DNA from: JAFDZO01 sp041859205
GTDB lineage: Bacteria > Bacteroidota > Ignavibacteria > Tepidaquicellales > Tepidaquicellaceae
NCBI GenBank assembly: GCA_041859205.1
Contig: JBHEKU010000227.1
Coordinates: 1 to 6,437, forward strand
DNA: 6,437 nucleotides
Direction: 5' to 3'
Shown here: positions 1-5,388 of the stretch, piece after piece
Layout of the letters: every line of letters starts with the position of its first letter
How positions within the stretch are numbered: position 1 is the first letter of the stretch
Position numbers and translations under genes: made by a program
The notes under the pieces: model-generated
The model's database searches: none
What the model was told of the DNA's origin: nothing
The model's input: only the letters and a program-made list of their open reading frames with translations

Positions 1-9
1 GAAGGGTAT

Positions 10-564
10 TTATTTTGATTTAATAGCTATTATAGTCATAATGAGACTTATTATAAACAGAAAAATCATCACGACCATAAAGGCAGATGATGTCCAGAAC
101 CCTGCTACAAGTCCCCAGATTATAAAAATCCATATGATAGAAACGACAAAGAATAAATTCCAGCTAAGCAGAAGCGACTGCCTTGTCGAACGTTTTTTAT
201 GAAACGATTTGAAAAGTGTAAGCACAAATATGAAAAAGAAAAATCCAAGTCCGCCTGCCGAAAGCAAAATGTAAATGAAAAGCTTTGTATTAGTAAGCGT
301 GTTTTCAGATACGGGAGCAGTGAGAATAGAATCAACTTTTTTTACCGTATCTATTATAACCGGAGGTACTACCTGCTGCTGAATAGTTTTATTCGTATCA
401 ATTGAAAGAGTATTTACTTTCGATGTATCTATTTTTTGTCCGGCAGTTGTATTGTTCTGTGTTGTCTGTTTTTTTGTTGTGTCAACTTTTGTCGGAAGAT
501 TTGGTTTTCCGTATGAAAGCTGAGTTAAGCATAATAAAAAAACTACTGCAAATATTTTAATCAT
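10..564 (-). CDS. Small membrane protein of unknown function with signal peptide and three C-terminal TM helices
   Basis: I do not recognise this protein (184 aa from the chosen start). Residues 1-19 (MIKIFAVVFLLCLTQLSYG) look like a Sec signal peptide, with likely cleavage after SYG. Residues 20-90 are a hydrophilic linker rich in T, K, Q and N, in which [IV]-D-T-x-K occurs four times (27-31, 45-49, 55-59, 71-75). Three hydrophobic helices follow at about 95-118, 131-155 and 159-181, with a basic KSFHKKRSTR loop between the first two. The frame can be extended to a TTG at 591, adding nine residues, but that would bury the signal peptide, so the ATG at 564 is preferred. No clear Shine-Dalgarno sequence precedes it. 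The start lies 41 nt after the accC stop on the same strand, so co-transcription with efp-accB-accC is likely. That proximity alone does not imply a role in fatty acid synthesis. The end of the operon lies beyond the left edge of the window. Confidence 0.72.
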   Translation of the reverse strand: MIKIFAVVFLLCLTQLSYGKPNLPTKVDTTKKQTTQNNTTAGQKIDTSKVNTLSIDTNKTIQQQVVPPVIIDTVKKVDSILTAPVSENTLTNTKLFIYILLSAGGLGFFFFIFVLTLFKSFHKKRSTRQSLLLSWNLFFVVSIIWIFIIWGLVAGFWTSSAFMVVMIFLFIISLIMTIIAIKSK

Positions 565-605
565 GTTTTTCAAGTTTCTTGCAAATTTCAATTATATACG
601 TAAAA

Positions 606-1940
606 TTATATTCCAAGTTTTTCAATAAAGCTTGTATCGTAATTATTTTTTATAAAGTCTTCATTCTTCATAATTATCATGTGGAAAGGAATAGTTGTTT
701 TAATTCCCTCAACTATAAATTCTTCAAGCGCCCGCGACATTTTTTTAATGGCTTCTTCTCTGTTTCTTCCTTTTACAATTAATTTACCTATCATTGAATC
801 ATAATAAGGAGGAATTCTGTATCCGTTGTAACAGTGTGTATCAACTCGAACACCAAAGCCGCCCGGCTGATTTAATGCTGTGATAAGTCCCGGTGATGGT
901 CTGAAGTTATGCTCATAATCTTCTGCGTTTATTCTGCATTCCATTGCATGGCCTTCAAATTTTATTTCGCCTAAGTTTAGCTCTTCGCCGTTTGCAACTC
1001 TTATCTGTTCTCTTATTAAATCAATTCCTGTAATCTCTTCAGTAACGCAATGCTCAACCTGAATTCTTGTATTCATTTCCATGAAATAAAAATCTTTGTT
1101 CTTATCTACAAGGAATTCAATTGTACCTGCGCCGATATAGTTAACGGCCTTAGCTGCTTTAATTGCAGCCTCGCCCATTTTGTTCCTTATCTCTTCATTG
1201 ATAAACGGAGAAGGGGACTCTTCAATTAACTTCTGATGTCTTCTTTGTACTGAGCAATCTCTTTCACCAAGGTGAATTACGTTTCCGTGCTTATCTCCTA
1301 ATATTTGTATCTCAACGTGTCTCGGATTTTCGACAAACTTCTCTATATAAACATCGTCATTGCCGAAAGCGTTTTCTGCTTCAAGTCTTGCCTGCATATA
1401 ATTTTTTTCAACGTCTGCAAGGTCGCGAACAATACGCATCCCTTTTCCGCCGCCGCCGGCTGATGCTTTAATCATCAAAGGAACGCCTGTTACTTTTGCT
1501 ACTTCAATTGCTTCTTCAATAGAATTAACCACGCCAGTACTTCCGGGAACAACAGGAACACCTGCGGCAATCATTGTATCTTTTGCAAAGGATTTGTTTC
1601 CCATTGCAGTTATCATTTCAGGTAACGGACCGATGAATGTTAATTTTGAATCAATACATATCTCTGCAAAGTCAGCGTTCTCCGCTAAAAAGCCGTAGCC
1701 GGGATGAATGGCATCTGCATTGGTAATAGATGCTGCAGAAATTATTCGCGGGATGTTCAAGTAGCTGTCCTTACCCATTGCGCCGCCGATACAAACTGCT
1801 TCATCGGCAAACTTTACGTGTAATGAATCTTTATCTGCATCTGAGTAAACGGCAACGGTTTTAATTCCCATTTCTTTCGCAGTCCTGATAATTCTTAATG
1901 CAATCTCTCCGCGATTAGCTATGAGTATTTTTTTTATCAT
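606..1940 (-). CDS. accC: Biotin carboxylase subunit of acetyl-CoA carboxylase
   Basis: This ATP-grasp enzyme carboxylates the biotin on AccB using bicarbonate and ATP, the first half-reaction of malonyl-CoA synthesis in the cytosol. The 444 aa match the usual bacterial length of about 450. The N-terminal biotin carboxylase domain starts KKILIANRGEIALRI and contains HPGYGFLAEN (79-88). The ATP-grasp part has K116 (GNKSFAK), K158, the glycine-rich loop AGGGGKG (161-167), H208 in RHVEIQ, K237 in RRHQKLIEES, E275, E288 and the EMNTRIQVEH block with N290 and R292. The C-terminal domain has R336 in ECRINAED and PPYYDSMIGKL (377-387). These correspond to the known E. coli AccC catalytic and ATP-binding residues, so the enzyme should be active. 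The ATG at 1940 has only a weak AAGG (1947-1950) 6 nt upstream. The gene follows accB by 52 nt and precedes the small membrane-protein gene by 41 nt. Confidence 0.97.
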   Translation of the reverse strand: MIKKILIANRGEIALRIIRTAKEMGIKTVAVYSDADKDSLHVKFADEAVCIGGAMGKDSYLNIPRIISAASITNADAIHPGYGFLAENADFAEICIDSKLTFIGPLPEMITAMGNKSFAKDTMIAAGVPVVPGSTGVVNSIEEAIEVAKVTGVPLMIKASAGGGGKGMRIVRDLADVEKNYMQARLEAENAFGNDDVYIEKFVENPRHVEIQILGDKHGNVIHLGERDCSVQRRHQKLIEESPSPFINEEIRNKMGEAAIKAAKAVNYIGAGTIEFLVDKNKDFYFMEMNTRIQVEHCVTEEITGIDLIREQIRVANGEELNLGEIKFEGHAMECRINAEDYEHNFRPSPGLITALNQPGGFGVRVDTHCYNGYRIPPYYDSMIGKLIVKGRNREEAIKKMSRALEEFIVEGIKTTIPFHMIIMKNEDFIKNNYDTSFIEKLGI

Positions 1941-1960
1941 TATAAACCTTGTGATTATTT

Positions 1961-1988
1961 AAAAGAATTAAAAAAGCTTAATTCTTTT
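1961..1988 (-). promoter_or_regulatory. AT-rich hairpin between accB and accC
   Basis: In the 52-nt accB-accC spacer the arms AAAAGAATTAA (1961-1971) and TTAATTCTTTT (1978-1988) are perfect 11-bp complements around a 6-nt loop. Only one pair is G-C, so the stem is weak and there is no GC-rich base followed by a clean U-run as in a strong intrinsic terminator. It could tune read-through or stabilise the mRNA 3' end of accB, allowing different AccB and AccC amounts. It could also be a chance product of the AT-rich composition. Confidence 0.3.
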
Positions 1989-1992
1989 TTTC

Positions 1993-2475
1993 TTAACTTT
2001 TTTCAATTAAGAATAACGGCTGATTATATTCTACCGGTTGACCATTTTCAACAAGTATTTTCACAATTTTTCCTGATACTTCAGATTCTATTTCATTCAT
2101 TAATTTCATAGCTTCGATAATACATAATACGCTTCCTTCACCGACTGTGCTGCCGACCTGTACGTATGAATCTGCATCAGGTGACGGTGCGCGGTAGAAT
2201 GTGCCTACCATTGGCGAGCGGACTTCATATGTGTTTTCTGATTTCGGTGCCTCTGCAGGTTTTGCATCGGATTTCTTCTCTATAGAAACCTGAGTTTCAG
2301 AAGATGCAGGTGCCTGCATCATTTGCATAGGAGCAGCTGACATCATTCCTGTTACTTTTGGTCTTGGCTTGGATAATCTTATTTTGCTTCCCTGTTCTTC
2401 AATTTCAAGCTCTGCAAGATTGCTTGAATCGAGCAGCTTTATTAATTTCTTTAAGTAGTTTAAATCAATTTCCAT
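1993..2475 (-). CDS. accB: Biotin carboxyl carrier protein of acetyl-CoA carboxylase (BCCP)
   Basis: AccB carries biotin between biotin carboxylase (AccC) and the carboxyltransferase. The 160 aa are the typical length. Residues 1-37 form the N-terminal segment (MEIDLNYLKKLIKLLDSSNL, ending KIRLSKP) that contacts AccC in this family. Residues 38-80 are a flexible linker rich in A, P, M, Q and S. Residues 83-160 are the biotinyl domain, with the thumb region SPMVGTFYRAPSPDA (87-101) typical of acetyl-CoA carboxylase BCCP. The biotin acceptor is K124 in EAMKLMN (121-127), the canonical sequence recognised by the BirA ligase. The domain closes with ENGQPVEYNQPLFLIE. The ATG at 2475 has no Shine-Dalgarno sequence; its leader is almost all A/T. 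The gene lies between efp, with a 172-nt spacer holding a hairpin cluster, and accC (52 nt). Confidence 0.96.
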   Translation of the reverse strand: MEIDLNYLKKLIKLLDSSNLAELEIEEQGSKIRLSKPRPKVTGMMSAAPMQMMQAPASSETQVSIEKKSDAKPAEAPKSENTYEVRSPMVGTFYRAPSPDADSYVQVGSTVGEGSVLCIIEAMKLMNEIESEVSGKIVKILVENGQPVEYNQPLFLIEKS

Positions 2476-2489
2476 TTTTTATAATTAAT

Positions 2490-2517
2490 ATTTTAAAATC
2501 GGAATATGCTTGTTAAA
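2490..2517 (-). promoter_or_regulatory. Possible accB promoter between the hairpin cluster and accB
   Basis: On the minus strand TTTAAC (2517-2512) is followed after 16 nt by TAAAAT (2495-2490), about 15 nt upstream of the accB ATG. This resembles a weak sigma-70-type -35/-10 pair and would give accB its own start downstream of the hairpins. The region is very AT-rich, so such matches are expected by chance, and the implied leader is very short. Confidence 0.15.
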
Positions 2518-2525
2518 TACTTCTA

Positions 2526-2576
2526 ATTCCCAAACTCCCGTTTGGGAATGCATTGTTTGCGAAACTCCGTTTCGCA
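2526..2576 (-). repeat. Left two-hairpin unit (minus orientation)
   Basis: Read on the minus strand this half runs GCGAAAC-GGA-GTTTCGC, a spacer AACAATGC after the flanking A, then ATTCCCAAAC-GGGA-GTTTGGGAAT. It aligns with the right half read on the plus strand, including the spacer (shared TGC followed by TT and CC before AAAC), so the halves appear to be diverged copies of one unit. Confidence 0.75.
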
Positions 2577-2582
2577 TTATTG

Positions 2583-2635
2583 AAGCGAAACAGAGTTTCG
2601 CTTACTATTGCCTTACCAAACAGAGTTTGGTAAGG
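2583..2635 (+). repeat. Right two-hairpin unit (plus orientation)
   Basis: Read on the plus strand this half runs AAGCGAAAC-AGA-GTTTCGCTT, spacer ACTATTG, then CCTTACCAAAC-AGA-GTTTGGTAAGG. Its arms are still perfect (9 and 11 bp) although several paired positions differ from the left unit. Arm changes have therefore been matched on both sides, suggesting selection for, or a mechanism that maintains, the hairpins. Confidence 0.75.
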
Positions 2636-2647
2636 AGTTATGAAAAA

Positions 2648-3211
2648 TTATACTTTTGCTCTTTCTATATAATCGCCGGTGCGTGAATCAATCTTAAGGT
2701 AATCGCCTTCATTAATAAATAACGGAGCGTTAACTGTTGCGCCGGTTTCAATTTCAACTTGCTTAGTTGCGCCTGTTGCTGTATCACCTTTTATTCCCGG
2801 AGGAGCTGAAATAACTTTTAATATAACATGCGGAGCAAGCTCAGCTGAAATTGGCTTCATACCGTGGAACATAATCTGCACTGCTTCACCTTCCTTCATA
2901 AAGTCGGCTGATTTTCCCATCAAGGTCAAAGGAATATGAATCTGGTCGTAAGTTTCGTTATCCATAAATATCAATTCATCGCCTTGTTTATATAAGAATT
3001 GAAAACTTTTCTGGTCAAGACGCTCAATTTGAATTTCTTCGCCTGAACGGAAACGATTTTCAAAGGTTTTCCCGTTTTTTAAATTTCTTAATTTTACCTG
3101 ATAAAATGCTCTTAAATTGCCCGGAGTTCTATGTTCTACCGATAAAACGCTGCATAATTCGTTATTGAAGTTAATCACAATACCGTTTTTTAAGTCAGAA
3201 GTATTTGCCAT
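2648..3211 (-). CDS. efp: Translation elongation factor P, Chlorobi-type with lysine-free loop
   Basis: EF-P binds the ribosome between the P and E sites and relieves stalling at polyproline stretches. The 187 aa are the normal length. The parts in order are a KOW-like N-terminal domain (about 1-63, including VKLRNLKNGKTFENRFRSGE), a central OB domain (about 67-128, with FLYKQGDELIFMDNETYDQ) and a C-terminal OB domain (about 130-187) with the family signature GDTATGATK, ETGATVNAPLFI and IDSRTGDYIER. The loop that reaches the peptidyl-tRNA reads HRTPGNLRAFYQ (27-38). N32 stands where E. coli has the beta-lysylated K34, so EpmA-type lysine modification is impossible at that position. The same loop occurs, as I recall, in Chlorobium EF-P. 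The ATG at 3211 has an AT-rich leader without Shine-Dalgarno. The gene is first in the visible efp-accB-accC cluster and divergent from gap. Confidence 0.96.
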   Translation of the reverse strand: MANTSDLKNGIVINFNNELCSVLSVEHRTPGNLRAFYQVKLRNLKNGKTFENRFRSGEEIQIERLDQKSFQFLYKQGDELIFMDNETYDQIHIPLTLMGKSADFMKEGEAVQIMFHGMKPISAELAPHVILKVISAPPGIKGDTATGATKQVEIETGATVNAPLFINEGDYLKIDSRTGDYIERAKV

Positions 3212-3369
3212 TAATATATTGTATTTATTTGATTTATTTAAACTTTGTAAATATAAATTTCTGCCAATTATAAAATAGGTTGGATTTCAAAAATAGGCAT
3301 TTACACACTTAAAATCAATTGAAGATTTTCAAAAACCGCTTATTTTCGATAAAAATACCCCGTTTTTCA

Positions 3370-3398
3370 TTGATTTTTTAAGCAATTCTTGCTAATTT
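3370..3398 (+). promoter_or_regulatory. gap: Candidate gap promoter
   Basis: TTGATT (3370-3375) and TAATTT (3393-3398) are separated by 17 nt, an ideal sigma-70 spacing, and would give a leader of about 45 nt before the gap ATG. A second -10-like hexamer TATAAA lies at 3399-3404. The match is moderate and the background is AT-rich. Confidence 0.3.
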
Positions 3399-3433
3399 TA
3401 TAAACATTTCAATAATCTAAAAAATTTATTTCC

Positions 3434-3439
3434 GGAGGA
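3434..3439 (+). promoter_or_regulatory. gap: Strong Shine-Dalgarno sequence of gap
   Basis: GGAGGA lies 9 nt upstream of the gap ATG and fixes the start at 3449. It stands out because efp, accB, the secreted-protein gene and the LRR gene have no recognisable Shine-Dalgarno sequence. It suggests that gap is translated at high level. Confidence 0.85.
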
Positions 3440-3448
3440 AAAAAAATA

Positions 3449-4441
3449 ATGGCCTTAAAGATTGGTATTAATGGATTTGGAAGAATAGGGCGTCTTGTCT
3501 TCAAAAGAATGTTTGAAAAAGGCGGTTATGATGTAGTTGCAATTAACGATTTAACGGATAACAAAACTTTAGCACATCTATTAAAATATGATTCAACTCA
3601 GGGTAGATTTCCTGCTGAGATAAGTCATACTGATACATCAATTATTGTTAACGGTAAAGAGATAAGAGGACTTGCAGAAAAAGATCCTACAAAATTGCCT
3701 TGGAAAGAATTAGGCGTTGATGTAGTGATTGAATCTACGGGTGTATTTACAAGCAAAGAAAAGCTCGGTATGCACATCACTGCAGGTGCAAAGAAAGTTA
3801 TTCTTACTGCTCCTCCAAAAGATGAACTTGATGGTATAATTGTGCTTGGTGTTAACGATGAGAAACTTACTCAGGAAATGAAAATTGTTTCCAACGCATC
3901 ATGCACAACAAACTGCTTAGCTCCGATGGTAAAAGTACTTGACGACGCATTTGGTGTTGAAAAAGGATATATGACAACAGTTCACTCATATACAAATGAC
4001 CAGGGCTTACTTGACCAGCCTCATAAAGATTTACGCAGAGCAAGAGCCGGCGCAATAAGCATTATTCCTACTTCAACTGGCGCTGCAAAAGCTGTAGGAC
4101 AAGTATTACCGCACTTAAAAGGAAAGCTCGACGGTTTCGCATTAAGAGTTCCTACACCTGACGGCTCAATAACTGACTTTGTAGCAGTTCTTAAAAAAGA
4201 AACTACAAAAGATGAAATTAATGCAGCAATGAAAAAGGCTTCTGAAACCAATTTAAAAGGAATTTTATATTATGAAGTTGACCCGATTGTTTCAGCAGAT
4301 ATAATCGGCAATCCTTATAGCTGTATATTTGATTCACTTTCAACAATGGCAAATGGTAATCTTGTAAAAGTTGTCGGCTGGTACGATAACGAATGGGGTT
4401 ACTCATGCAGAGTTGTTGACTTGATGGATAAAATGGGATAA
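3449..4441 (+). CDS. gap: Glyceraldehyde-3-phosphate dehydrogenase, type I, NAD-dependent
   Basis: GAPDH oxidises and phosphorylates glyceraldehyde 3-phosphate to 1,3-bisphosphoglycerate with NAD+, the central redox step of glycolysis, reversible in gluconeogenesis. The 330 aa are full length. The Rossmann domain starts KIGINGFGRIGRLVFKR (4-20). D34 in AINDLTD sits where it would bind the adenosine ribose, and P191 in DQPHKDLRRAR is retained; both favour NAD over NADP. The catalytic domain has the active-site C152 in SNASCTTNCLAP (148-159), H179 in TTVHSYTNDQ, the STGAAKAVG phosphate-binding segment (209-217), and R233 in ALRVPTPDGS. The C-terminus has WYDNEWGYSCRV (311-322), the usual signature. 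No frameshift or missing residue is seen. The gene appears monocistronic, with its own Shine-Dalgarno sequence upstream and an intrinsic terminator downstream. Confidence 0.98.
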   Translation: MALKIGINGFGRIGRLVFKRMFEKGGYDVVAINDLTDNKTLAHLLKYDSTQGRFPAEISHTDTSIIVNGKEIRGLAEKDPTKLPWKELGVDVVIESTGVFTSKEKLGMHITAGAKKVILTAPPKDELDGIIVLGVNDEKLTQEMKIVSNASCTTNCLAPMVKVLDDAFGVEKGYMTTVHSYTNDQGLLDQPHKDLRRARAGAISIIPTSTGAAKAVGQVLPHLKGKLDGFALRVPTPDGSITDFVAVLKKETTKDEINAAMKKASETNLKGILYYEVDPIVSADIIGNPYSCIFDSLSTMANGNLVKVVGWYDNEWGYSCRVVDLMDKMG

Positions 4442-4475
4442 TTTTTATATAATAATATAATTTATTTTCGGTTTT

Positions 4476-4531
4476 AAAAAAGGCTGGAGAAGATAAGTGA
4501 GTTTTCATTTAATCTGATTCCGCCTTTTTTT
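4476..4531 (+). terminator. Intrinsic terminator of gap
   Basis: AAAAAAGGC (4476-4484) pairs with GCCTTTTTT (4522-4530). Inner pairing AGAT/ATCT and AAGTGA/TCATTT makes one long imperfect hairpin ending in a run of seven T. It begins 34 nt after the gap stop. The A-run on the 5' side would also supply a U-run on the opposite strand, so it may work in both directions. Confidence 0.8.
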
Positions 4532-4541
4532 ATATTTCCGT

Positions 4542-5384
4542 ATGTTGAAAAAAATAATTTTAATACTGTTTTTATTTTCCTGTGAATATTGTTTCCCGCA
4601 ATATTCAGATTTTATTTTCAAAGGCACTGCATTTTTAGGTGATTTTATGGGAGAAACAGTAAATTTTGACAGTATTATTTCAAAGGATGAAGCTCTTCTT
4701 AAGGAGTTTAAAGTTAAAAGTTTATATTATAAAGATAAGAAAGGCAGACTTGACGAAGTAATAAAATATGAAAATGGAAAAATTGTAGAGCTTAGCATAT
4801 TTTCTTCAGATGATTTAGTCCCACTCTGGAATTACACATACTCCTATTATCCCAACGGGTTACTTAAGGAAGTCGAAGAAATCATGTTTGGAAAATATCA
4901 TGAGCTCTATAAATTCTCTATTAATGATGAAAAATATAAATCCATCGTATCATTTTCGACAAAATCTAAATATGAGTATGAATTTGTATTTGAATATAAT
5001 AATTCTTCTAATCATCAATTATTCACAAAATTAAAGAAGGATTTCAATTTCCAAAAAATATATAACCGTGAGTATAACATTGTATATAATACTGATAATA
5101 AAATAACAGAAATTAATTATAAGGACTTATCGGATAGTAATGAGAATGAAGTTATTTCAAATTACAGGTTTTCTTCTGACAGTATTTTTGTATATGAAAA
5201 AAATTATTCTAAAGTTTATATTATAAGAGATAATAGAATTTATGCTTCACTAATTTTTGATGAAGGAAAATTTTCTTCAAAAAGCACATATTTTTATAAA
5301 GAAAATAATCTCGTGGACTATATACTATATGAGGAAAAAGGGAAAAAACCTTTTATAAAAGAGTATAAATATGTTTTTGAATAA
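4542..5384 (+). CDS. Secreted protein of unknown function with YD/MORN-like beta repeats
   Basis: I do not recognise this 280-aa protein. Residues 1-19 (MLKKIILILFLFSCEYCFP) are a signal peptide. Cleavage by signal peptidase I near 19-20 or lipidation at C14 (LFSC) are both possible, though F at -2 makes a weak lipobox. The mature part is rich in aromatic and charged residues with alternating beta-strand patterns. Recurrent units resemble YD/RHS or YwqK-type repeats: YYKDKKGRLDEVIKYENGK (62-80), YSYYPNGLLKEVEE (100-113), YNTDNKITEINYKD (182-195) and YFYKENNLVDYILYEEKGK (250-268). No catalytic motif is visible. The ATG at 4542 has no Shine-Dalgarno sequence and lies 10 nt past the gap terminator T-run; the signal peptide supports this start. 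The coding sequence appears more AT-rich than gap. Its stop is 4 nt from the stop of the convergent LRR gene. Confidence 0.8.
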   Translation: MLKKIILILFLFSCEYCFPQYSDFIFKGTAFLGDFMGETVNFDSIISKDEALLKEFKVKSLYYKDKKGRLDEVIKYENGKIVELSIFSSDDLVPLWNYTYSYYPNGLLKEVEEIMFGKYHELYKFSINDEKYKSIVSFSTKSKYEYEFVFEYNNSSNHQLFTKLKKDFNFQKIYNREYNIVYNTDNKITEINYKDLSDSNENEVISNYRFSSDSIFVYEKNYSKVYIIRDNRIYASLIFDEGKFSSKSTYFYKENNLVDYILYEEKGKKPFIKEYKYVFE

Positions 5385-5388
5385 TACA

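Larger units (their letters stand above)
2526..2635. repeat. Mirror-image cluster of four short hairpins (REPIN-like palindromic repeat)
   Basis: Four perfect hairpins lie in 110 bp between efp and accB. H1 spans 2526-2549 (arm ATTCCCAAAC, loop TCCC), H2 2558-2576 (arm TGCGAAAC, loop TCC), H3 2583-2603 (arm AAGCGAAAC, loop AGA) and H4 2611-2635 (arm CCTTACCAAAC, loop AGA). All share the core AAAC-loop-GTTT. On the minus strand the H1 and H2 loops read GGGA and GGA, so H1 and H2 face the opposite way to H3 and H4. The order by flank type is CC, GCG, GCG, CC, so the whole is a two-hairpin unit followed by its inverted copy. H2 and H3 can also pair with each other as a 17-bp stem (2559-2575 with 2585-2601) with one mismatch. 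No coding frame or transposase is present. The layout resembles REPINs or non-autonomous palindromic elements; that identity is inferred. It would be transcribed in the efp-accB mRNA. Confidence 0.85.
3212..3448. promoter_or_regulatory. Divergent efp/gap intergenic region
   Basis: This 237-bp region is very AT-rich, holds no credible ORF and must carry promoters for both efp and gap. On the minus strand a perfect TATAAT lies at 3272-3267, about 55 nt upstream of the efp ATG, but no convincing -35 accompanies it. On the plus side TTGATT (3370-3375), a 17-nt gap and TAATTT (3393-3398) form a possible gap promoter. An imperfect inverted repeat pairs AAAATCAAT (3311-3319) with ATTGATTTT (3369-3377), and the right arm overlaps the proposed gap -35. 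I see no clear Bacteroidetes -33/-7 (TTTG / TAnnTTTG) pair. Confidence 0.5.

Noticed and set aside
564..591. Nine-residue upstream extension of the membrane protein to a TTG start
   Set aside because: TTG at 591 would place nine polar or basic residues (MKFARNLKN) before a good signal peptide; the ATG at 564 gives a standard signal peptide, so the shorter form was chosen.
579..782. Small plus-strand ORF overlapping the accC 3' end
   Set aside because: It lies antisense to the end of accC, has a composition typical of shadow frames, and has no ribosome binding site or recognisable domain.
2526..2635. CRISPR array
   Set aside because: The four hairpins are palindromic, come in two types and opposite orientations, and have 6-8 nt gaps; there are no direct repeats with spacers of uniform length.
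2526..2635. Intrinsic terminator after efp
   Set aside because: No hairpin is followed by a U-run on either strand, so simple rho-independent termination is not supported, although a weaker effect is possible.
2476..2647. BirA-type operator or biotin-responsive element controlling accB
   Set aside because: I found no TTGTAACC-spacer-GGTTACAA-like pair in the efp-accB or efp-gap spacers.
3867..4508. Three minus-strand ORFs inside and just after gap
   Set aside because: They are antisense shadows of the well-supported gap gene; their protein sequences show no family features.
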